In this document: piece by piece, positions 56,633-64,000 of the stretch
Numbering within the stretch: position 1 is the first letter of the stretch
Layout of the letters: every line of letters starts with the position of its first letter
From: Rhipidocladum racemiflorum
Taxonomy: Eukaryota; Streptophyta; Magnoliopsida; Poales; Poaceae
NCBI GenBank assembly: GCA_036346355.1
Contig: CM070581.1
Span: forward strand, 9,424,001 to 9,488,000
Length of the DNA stretch: 64,000 nucleotides
Direction: 5' to 3'
The notes under the pieces: generated by a model
What the model saw: the letters and a program-made list of their open reading frames with translations, nothing else
The model's database searches: none
What the model was told of the DNA's origin: nothing
Made by a program: the position numbers and the translations under genes

Positions 56633-57456
56633 ATGAACAACACTAACTTACCGCTTATTTGAATGGCATTGAGCAGCTAACTGTGACGAACTTTACCTCT
56701 TGGAAGGAAAGAATTCAGATTGTCCTTGGAGTCATGGATTTGGACTATACATTACGTGAGGACGCTCCCGTAGCTCCTTCCGCTGATGATGAGAGTTTCG
56801 TTGGGAAAAAGAAACTCTATAACTTAACAGCGAAAAAGTGAAAGCGATCCAGCCGCATGTCCTTAATGATTATGAAGAGCACGATATCTGTTGGAATAAG
56901 GGGAGCAATTCCTGAATCCGACAATACTAAGCAGTACTTGGCCTCAGTCGAGGAGCAATTCAAGTGCTCCTCAAAAGTATATACCAGTACTTTAATCATG
57001 AAGATGCTCACAACTAAGTATGATGGCTCCAGCAGCGTTCGTGAGCATATCATGATGATGACTGATATGGCTGCTAAACTTAAGTGCATGGACATGGCTA
57101 TTTCTGATGGCTTTTTAGTCCACTTCATTATGACCTTCATTCCTTCTGAGTATAATGCTTTTAAGATCAATTACAACACACAAAAGGAACAGTGGACCAT
57201 GAGCTAGCTGATCACCATGTGTGTCTAGGAGGAGGAGAGGATCAAAACCGAAAGAAAAGACCATATTTTCCATGTTGGTCATGGCAAAAGAAAGTTCCAA
57301 GGGGACTATAAGTCTAAGAAGAAGCTGCATTTCTCTCTCAAAGCTGAATCAAGTAAATCAAAGCCAAAGGAGAAGGACCCTAATGCACATAACTCTTCTT
57401 CTGATGGACCCATATGTCGGTTCTACAAAACTAATGGGCACATTCAGAAGGATTGT
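56633..57456 (+). pseudogene. Copia gag (decayed)
   Basis: The MNNTNLP start near 56633 is followed, after a frame change, by the LTVTNFTSWKERIQIVLG gag motif. Then come KQYLASVEEQFKCSSK, YDGSSSVREHIMMMTDMA and GFLVHFIMTFIPSEYNAFK. A knuckle-like CRFYKTNGHIQKDC near 57415-57456 has Tyr in place of the second Cys of a CCHC finger. Several stops and frameshifts. Confidence 0.82.
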
Positions 57457-59043
57457 GTGGACTTCATGAAGTGCCTCGCTAAGAAGGGCAACGACATAAT
57501 TTCTACTGTTAATGAAACCCTTTATGCCAATTTTCGCCCTAATGTGTGGTGGATTGATTCTGGTGTCACTGTGCATATTTCTAATTCATTGCAGGGATTT
57601 CTTACTGTGAGGACTATAAGAAAGGGAGAGCGAAGCCTTAGAGTTGCTAATGGAAAGGAGGCTGAAGTTGAAGCCATTGGCACACTATCATTAGCATTAG
57701 ATAATGGCTTTACTCTTCTTTTGAACAATGTTGTTTATGTTCATAGTATGAGGAGAAACCTTATTTCAGTTTTTTTATTAGATGATGATGGATACACTTG
57801 TATCTTTGGGAACAATAAATGCATTGTAAGTTTTAAATCAAATAATTTTAGTCTCGCTATTCGACGAGACAGACTCTATATGCTTCATATCTCTGAATCT
57901 TCTGTATCAATGAATGTGTGTGATGCCACCAATAAGCAAAAGAGAAGTTTAGGTGATGAGACTTCATCAAAATTGTGGCACTGTCGTTTAGGTCACATTT
58001 TGAAGTGGAGAATGGAATGTCTCATTAAGGAAGAGATACTCCACCCTCTAGACTTCTCTGACTCAGACCATTGTATTGATTGTATTAAGGGGAAATATAT
58101 AAAACAAGTTAAGAAAGGAGCCACTCGAAGCACAGGAATCTTAGAATTAATCTACACTGATATATGTGGACCTTTTCCTGTAACTTCAGTAGATGGGTAT
58201 AACTTCTTTATCACATTCACTGGTGATTTCTCCCCTTATGGTTATATTTTTCCCATTCGTGATCATTCTAAATCACTCGATAAGTTTAAAATATTTAAGG
58301 CTGAAGTCGAAAATCAGCATAATTTAAAAATTAAGGTAGTGAGATCAGATCATGAAGGAGAATATTATGGGCGACATGTTCCTTATGGACAAATTCCTGG
58401 TCTATTTGCTAAGTTTCTTTCAGAAAATGGCATACTAGCCTAATATTCCACACCCGATGAAGCTCAGCAAAATGGAGTAGCTGAAAGGCGTAATCGCACC
58501 CTTATGGATATGGTGCGTAGTATGATGAGTTACTCTAGTTTACCAACAAGTTTGTGGATGAAAGCGTTAAAGATAGCTGCACACATACTTAATCGGGTTC
58601 CTAGTAAATCGTTGTCTAAGACACCTTATGAATTATGGACTAGGAGAAAACCGAGTTTAAATTACTTACGTTTGTGGGGTTGTCCTGCTGAAACTAAAAT
58701 CTTTAATCCACATATTGGAAAATTAGATTCTAAGACAATAAGTTGCCATTTTATTGGATATTCTGAAAGATCTAAGGGATATCGATTCTATTGTCCAGAT
58801 CGTATTGCTAAATTTGTGGAAACCTGTCATGCTGTATTATTAGAGAATGATGAAATCAGTGGGAGTTTAAAGGCTAGGAAAATAGATCTTGAGAAGGTTC
58901 GGACTTATGTACCATTACCGATAATCCAAGAGATTATTATTCCTGTACCTCATACAGTTATACCTCCAGCTGATAATCTTGGAGTCGAGCCCTCACCTGA
59001 GGATTCAACTATCAACAGTTCAACACCTAATGATGAGCCTTAA
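57457..59043 (+). pseudogene. Copia protease and integrase (decayed)
   Basis: One phase carries the protease site WWIDSGVTVHIS and LRVANGKEAEVEAIG, then the pre-integrase LWHCRLGHI with the CIDCIKGK zinc pair. The integrase core (YTDICGPFPV, KVVRSDHEGEYYG, then QQNGVAERRNRTLMDMVRS, TPYELWTRRKPSLNYLRLWG) is interrupted by TAA at 58441, where CAA (Gln) is expected. The next stop, TAA at 59041, again fits CAA to TAA. Confidence 0.88.
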
Positions 59044-60670
59044 CAGCCCCCTGTGATAACTAATGAACCATTAAGGAGATCACAGCGGGAAAGAAGGTCT
59101 GCCATCCCGAACAATTATGTTGTATACATGAATGAAGATGTAAATAACATAGGGAAGGTAGATGATCCTACATCATTTAAGGAGGCTATGATGACTGAGG
59201 ATTCATTCAAATGGCTTGAGGCCATACATGATGAAATATAGTCTATGAGCATTAATAACGTCTGGGATCTAGCAGCAATTCCTGATGGAGTCAAAATAGT
59301 AGCAAAAGGGTTTACACAAAGAGAAGTGATTGATTATGTTGATACTTTCTCTCCCGTCTCGAAGAAAGATTCGCTAAGAATTGTCATGGCGCTTATTGCT
59401 CATTATGATTTAGAGCTACATCAGATGGATGTCAAAATAGCATTCCTTAATGGTGACTTGCATGGCAGCATGAGAACATTTACATGGCTCAACCGGAAGG
59501 TTTTGTCATGAAAGGCATGGAACAAATGGGATGTAGACTTAAGAAATTCATCTATGGACTAAAACAAGCGTCTAGACAATGGTACCTTAAGTTCGATGAG
59601 ACCATAGTAAATTTTGGTTTCAAAGAAAATGAAGTGGACAATTGCATATACATTAAGATTAAGGGGAGCAATTTACTATCTTAGTACTTTATGTGGATGA
59701 TATCTTATTAGCTAGCAGCGATAAGGATATGTTGTATGAGACTAAGAGATTTCTTTCCACTAATTTTGACATGAAGGATCTTGGTGATGCTTCTTATATT
59801 TTGGGCATTGAAATTCACCGAGATAGGTCTAAAGGGATATTAGGCCTATCCCAAAAGGCATACATTGACAGAGTGCTTAAGAGATATAATATGCATAACT
59901 GCTATGTTACGCATGCTCCTATTGTTAAGGGCGATAAATTTGGGACATTCCAATGTCAAAGGAATCAATTAGAAACTGATCGGATGAAGGGGATTCCTTA
60001 CGCTTCAGCTGTCGGAAGCATTATGTATGCTCAAGTTTGTACTCGCCCTAATTTAGCATTCATAACTGGGATGCTTGGCAGATATCAATCAAATCCAAGG
60101 TTGAACCACTAGAAAACCGTTACGAAAGTCTTGCGTTATTTGCAGGGCACTAAGCACTACATGCTCACATATAAGAAGTCTGATGACCTTAAGGTTTTGG
60201 GTTATTCAGACGTTGACTTTGCATGTTGTGTTGATACTAAGAAATCCACATCAGGTTATATCTTCACACTTGCGGGAGGAGCCATTTTGTGGAAAAACTC
60301 CAAACAATCACTTACTGCATCATCAATGATGCAGGCTGAGTTGATGGCATGTTATGAGGCTACCGGGCAGGCGGTATGGCTTAAGAATTTTATTCCCGGA
60401 CTAAGAGTGGTTAACAATATATCTAAACCACTAACATTATATTGCGATAATAAGACCACAGTTTTCTATTTGAGTAACAACAAGTCAAGTGGTGCTGCCA
60501 AACACATTGACACTAAGAATCATGTTGTGAAAGATAGAATCCAGGATCAAACAATTGATGTCAAGCATATAAGTACTAAGTCTATGCTTGCGGATCCGCT
60601 CACTAAAGACTTACCACCCAGTCTCTTTCGAGAGCATGTTGCTGGCATGGGTTTATTGGAAAGCCTCTGA
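59044..60670 (+). pseudogene. Copia reverse transcriptase and RNase H (decayed)
   Basis: Starts with RRSQRERRSAIPNNYVVY. Stop TAG at 59239 (CAG expected). An in-frame deletion removes the conserved KWV...KARL part between DGVK and VAKGFTQRE. Frameshifts lie near 59465 and 59680. The RT motifs QMDVKIAFLNGDL, KKFIYGLKQASRQWY and YVDDILLASSD are present. RNase H follows (SDVDFACCVDTKKSTSGYIF, LYCDNKTTVFYLSNN, KHIDTKNHVVKDRI, ADPLTKDLPPSLF), with TAG at 60110 where TGG is likely. It ends at TGA 60668. Confidence 0.9.
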
Positions 60671-60852
60671 TTCTGGAAATAAGGACCATAAGAACAAACC
60701 AACTCCCGTTAAGAATAAGTAATTATTCCATTGAGATATAATTGTACACTATAGATATTGGGGTTTCAATGGTACCTTCATTAACCATTGTAATATTTTA
60801 TCTTGGTGTGCTGTTCTGTTGAGTGTGGATTTATGTTATTAGCCTTTCGATC

Positions 60853-60863
60853 AAGTGGGAGAA
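60853..60863 (+). other. Polypurine tract
   Basis: aagtgggagaa directly before the 3' LTR; start site for plus-strand DNA synthesis in LTR elements. Confidence 0.8.
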
Positions 60864-61283
60864 TGTTAGTGGTGATCTCAGTCAACCTAACTAATTCCGA
60901 AAAACTCGGATATAAAGCCACCATGATCACCTAACTGCGCAATGATCGGGAGCGCACCGACGTTACCTTGGTTACGGTCCCGATACTAGCGCTAGATTTA
61001 AAGGGGAGAGACCGGCTCTTGTTTGTGTGACTAATCTCGAGTTCATCCTCCCGACACCATCCAATCTAAGGATTCTGGCGCAAGGCTACCGAAGGCCCTA
61101 CACCATCACCGAGTGAACCTCAGTGCTCTCTTCTCCTTCATCACACATCAAGAACATCACCGAGCAATCACTAAATGGCTTCTTCCTCTTCACCGGGTTA
61201 GCATCTAATGACTCATTTCCGCATTCTTATTTAGTGATCATGACCTAGGCTAGTTAAAGACTTAGCCTTAGTAAACTCTAACA
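60864..61283 (+). repeat. 3' LTR of the full-length copia element
   Basis: About 95% identical to 54359-54779 by hand count, with transitions predominating. Confidence 0.95.
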
Positions 61284-61390
61284 TAAATGGACTGCTGCCT
61301 TTTGGCTTTCGACTGCGGAGAAGCCAGCCATTTGAGACAGCTTCTGGCTTTCAGGGAGGGGAAGTTGAAGCTGAAGTCGTCCAAACAGGG

Positions 61391-61975
61391 CTAGTAAGGA
61401 GATCTAGGTAGACCCCTCCATGTTATTAAGGTAGGAACATGTTCTCACTAAACTTTCTTATGGCTTCCTGTTCGCATGGACGTACTTTAGGAGAAATTGA
61501 CAATAGAATTCCATTTTATCAGTTCAAACTAAACTGAATACCTCTCATATGATATAGTAATGCTAAGTTCATTAATTGCAGATGAGTGCCAACCACATTG
61601 GATAAGTTTATGTAATCAATGAATAAATATTTCCTGCTTTTGTAAAATACAAAAAGGTCAAATATAGTGGTGAGGCACTACAACTACAAACATCTCATTT
61701 CGTTGATTCCACAACAGCATAAACTAATGAAGCAAAGAGCAATAAACGCTACCACCTTTGCCTGATTAATTGCTCACTGACAACACATGGAGCAGAACAA
61801 ATTGAAAAGACAAAACTAAAGATCCCAACAAGGTGCCTTATCCTCAAACATATACACTTCCATTAATTCCCATGGAGGCACAGTAACATACACACATGAC
61901 ATGATCAAGCAGACCACGATTGACCAACCCTGAATGAAAGAAACCAAGTCATGCACCGGATGCCCTCAAATCCAC
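61391..61975. other. Upstream region of the ERF gene
   Basis: AT-rich sequence without repeats recognised. It holds the probable promoter of the ERF gene. Confidence 0.45.
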
Positions 61976-61982
61976 TATAAAT
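61976..61982 (+). promoter_or_regulatory. TATA box of the ERF gene
   Basis: TATAAAT in cactataaatcctcccc, a good plant TATA match. Transcription would start about 30 bp on (near 62005), which places the in-frame ATG at 61934 upstream of the mRNA and supports the ATG at 62102. Confidence 0.7.
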
Positions 61983-62101
61983 CCTCCCCTTGTGCCAAAT
62001 GCACACCCAAGCAAACACTCGACAGACGCCTGGCTCCTCTCTCCTGCCTCTCCAGCCATCAAAATTCAAAAGCCAAGCGCAAGCTAGTCAAGCAAGCTCG
62101 C

Positions 62102-63004
62102 ATGGAGCTCCACTTCCAAGTGCAACCCTCAGTGCTCCAGGTCCAGGACTACTGCTACTACTACCACCAAGAAGCCGCCATGCAGGCCAAGCCCACCAAG
62201 CCGCGGGGCAGGAAGAAGGCCGGCAGCAGCAGCCACAGCAAGTTCGTCGGCGTGAGGCAGCGGCCGTCGGGCCGGTGGGTGGCCGAGATCAAGGACACCA
62301 CGCAGAAGATCCGCATGTGGCTCGGCACATTCGAGACCGCCGAGGCCGCCGCGCGCGCCTACGACGAGGCCGCGCGCCTCCTCCGCGGCGCCGACGCCCG
62401 CACCAACTTAGCGCCACGCATCTCCCCGGAGTGCCCCCTCGCCGTCCGCATCCGCGGACTCCTCCACCACAAGAAGCTCAAGAAGGCCAAGTCGGCCGCC
62501 GCGTCCTCCACGAGCTCCGGCTCCTCGAAGCACGAGTCCTCGGCGCCGGCCACTCCCGCCGCAACCACCACGAGTAGTAGCAAGAGCAATAATAGTAATA
62601 GTGTGAATAGTGCTTGTGGTGGCTCTAGCAACAGCAGCATGGCCAGCTGTGACGACGCCATGAAGCAAGGCGGCGGAGCAGTGGACGTCGGCGAGGTGTA
62701 CAGGCCGGACTTTGCCCCCGTGGACGCCGAGGAGTTCGATTCTTGGATGTTCGACCCGGCGTTCGGCCAGTTCCCGGCGCTGGACGGTTTCGCGGCCATC
62801 GACGGATGCACGCCGCCAGCGGCATCGCCAGAAGAGACCAGCGCCTCGGCGACGGGGGAGATGGCGGAGTTCGAGCGGATGAAGGTCGAGCGGCGGATCT
62901 CGGCGTCCCTGTACGCCATGAACGGCCTGCAAGAGTACTTCGACAAGGTGTTCGACGCGTCCGCCTGCGACCCGCTCTGGGACCTCTCCCAGCTGTGCCA
63001 CTAG
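62102..63004 (+). CDS. AP2/ERF transcription factor, RAP2.11/ERN-like
   Basis: Nuclear DNA-binding regulator of 300 residues, no intron. The AP2 domain spans about 47-104: FVGVRQRPSGRWVAEIKD, MWLGTFETAEAAARAYDEAA and LLRGADARTN. Ser replaces the usual Trp of RPWGKW, and Val14/Asp19 replace the ERF Ala14/Asp19. To my recollection, these are hallmarks of the RAP2.11 and legume ERN1 type (ERF group V). A basic PRGRKK at 34-39 is a likely nuclear signal. A low-complexity S/N/T segment (131-182) and an acidic C-terminus (FDSWMFDP, ending DPLWDLSQLCH) suggest an activation region. The start is chosen by the TATA box; the frame is open back to 61934 (356 codons) but without conserved sequence. RAP2.11 acts in low-potassium responses and ERN1 in nodulation; the role in this grass is unknown. 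Confidence 0.93.
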   Translation: MELHFQVQPSVLQVQDYCYYYHQEAAMQAKPTKPRGRKKAGSSSHSKFVGVRQRPSGRWVAEIKDTTQKIRMWLGTFETAEAAARAYDEAARLLRGADARTNLAPRISPECPLAVRIRGLLHHKKLKKAKSAAASSTSSGSSKHESSAPATPAATTTSSSKSNNSNSVNSACGGSSNSSMASCDDAMKQGGGAVDVGEVYRPDFAPVDAEEFDSWMFDPAFGQFPALDGFAAIDGCTPPAASPEETSASATGEMAEFERMKVERRISASLYAMNGLQEYFDKVFDASACDPLWDLSQLCH

Positions 63005-64000
63005 TTTCGTTTCGCTCCGGCCGCCGTCGGTCGGCGCGTGTACGTGCGTCGTGTCGCCATTCTTGCTCTTTTGCTTCCTGGGTGTTGGCCGTCGTCGGGG
63101 AAGAATTAAGCATCAGGTATTCAGGTGTATGTGTGTGTCTAGTTAGCTTGGTTTTTGCTGCGGCCAGGCAGTGCAGTGCAAAGAGGAAGAGCATTTTTTG
63201 TGCCAAATGCTCCGAATTTGCTACGCGGCACGTAAAACCAAGCTCAGCTGTAGTGTAGCTCAATTCTTGAAGCCTAACCCGGCTGAGAAAATGGCAACTT
63301 CTCCTGTACGTGTTCCATGAGTACCAACGCGGATCGTCGATTAAAAATTCTTGTATCGCTCAAAATCCTGTACAGTTCTCTCATGCAATGGCTCATGGCT
63401 GTAAGATCCTCATGGGTTGGTGACTGCTTTTCTTATCGAAATTCCGCTGGAACCGCGCCTGTCCAAACCATCCAAAGCTTTTTTTCTGAAACTTTTTAAA
63501 GCTGGGCAAATTATTTAGGAGGTTGCTGGACTTCCAATCACTTTTCACTTCCAACAGGGGATGGATGAAGCTGATAAAACCATCACGTTCGTCCAAAAGT
63601 CCTACTTAGCAGAGTTATTGGTTCGGTTGCAACTTGCAACCTGCAGCAACTGCAGGCTGCAGCAAGTTCAGATGGTTGAGCTCCATGCCTCCATGAGAGC
63701 AGGAAAAAAAAATTGCTACTGCTTACGACACTGGCGCAGAGAGACGCGCATGTCAGGACAAGAAGAGAGGACAGCCTTTTTTTAGTGCAGTAGGTAGCGA
63801 TAAGCCACACAGCTCCGGGACGAGTTCAGCATATTCGGGAATGAAGGCAACAGTAGCAGGTGAGTGTGCTCAGCAGCTCAGCTACTTGTAAAGTTATACT
63901 ACTAGATTGATTCTGTTCTTATGAGTAAGAAGCAACGCCATTGGGAGTTTGAGATCGGCAGGGTGCTTGCTTTGCTTTCCCTTGATTCATCGACAAGTCA
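63005..64000. other. ERF 3' flank and intergenic sequence
   Basis: The presumed 3' UTR is followed by unremarkable sequence. A short palindromic run of ctgcag/gcagcaa motifs lies near 63640-63670. No gene seen to the window end. Confidence 0.5.

Larger units (their letters stand above)
54359..61283 (+). mobile_element. Full-length but dead Ty1-copia retrotransposon
   Basis: A 6.9-kb element with LTRs 54359-54779 and 60864-61283, initiator tRNA-Met primer site, gag, protease, integrase, RT and RNase H in copia order, and a polypurine tract. Flanking 5-mers CAAAT / TAAAT are a probable duplication with one C-to-T change. The LTRs differ at about 20 of 420 positions plus a one-base indel, roughly 1.9 million years at 1.3e-8 per site per year. 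Its leader was later invaded by a TRIM (55208-55582). Stops and frameshifts run throughout. Confidence 0.95.
54098..61390. mobile_element. MITE split by a copia insertion
   Basis: The left part (54098-54358) starts CCCTGTTTGGCATGG and the right part (61284-61390) ends with the complement of CCCTGTTTGG. Removing the copia element restores one MITE, the inverse of the copy at 1742-2159 (shared ttttatacttggtaag and gaatgagggtgagag blocks on the left side). Confidence 0.7.

Noticed and set aside
61934..62101. N-terminal 56-codon extension of the ERF protein from ATG 61934
   Set aside because: A good TATA box at 61976 puts transcription start downstream of this ATG, and the extension has no conserved sequence; ATG 62102 preferred.

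Overview
The window is nuclear DNA of a grass (Poaceae, probably panicoid). Evidence: GC-rich 5' coding exons beside AT-rich introns, many grass-type MITEs (Stowaway, Tourist, hAT-like, foldback), several Ty1-copia retrotransposons, a Mutator-like element, a CACTA end, and one long solo LTR. Only four cellular genes are supported, all on the + strand: an intronless L-type lectin receptor kinase (6758-8806), a two-exon GH20 beta-hexosaminidase with a 2-nt frameshift in exon 1 (21378-23319), a 20-exon importin-5/KETCH1-type karyopherin (38737-51484), and an AP2/ERF transcription factor of the RAP2.11/ERN type (62102-63004).

Layout. 1-6.5 kb: a CACTA terminus, pieces of a long-LTR family and MITEs, no gene. 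6.7-8.8 kb: lectin receptor kinase. 9-21 kb: a MITE-dense zone with a broken copia gag (12.7-13.9 kb) and an internally deleted copia element with both LTRs (16438-19276). 21.3-23.3 kb: hexosaminidase. 24482-31394: a young copia element on the minus strand, with near-identical LTRs and a perfect GTTTG target duplication but a decayed pol and no visible gag. 32949-36490: a 3.5-kb solo-LTR-like element with GACAT duplications. 38.7-51.5 kb: the importin gene, whose introns 13 and 17 carry nested insertions (a short retroelement inside another repeat, and a MULE with about 190-bp terminal inverted repeats). 54.1-61.4 kb: a MITE split by a 6.9-kb copia element, which itself holds a 375-bp TRIM. 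62-63 kb: the ERF gene.

The four genes do not form a pathway. The importin and the ERF are notable neighbours: from memory, their closest Arabidopsis relatives (KETCH1/IMB3, At5g19820, and RAP2.11, At5g19790) also lie close together, so this may be microsynteny kept since the monocot-eudicot split. No new multi-gene system is evident. The most unusual signals are the hexosaminidase frameshift, a young but coding-dead copia element that must have been moved in trans, a short motif next to its presumed primer site that recurs through its leader, and the datable nests of transposons. All percentages and ages are hand counts.
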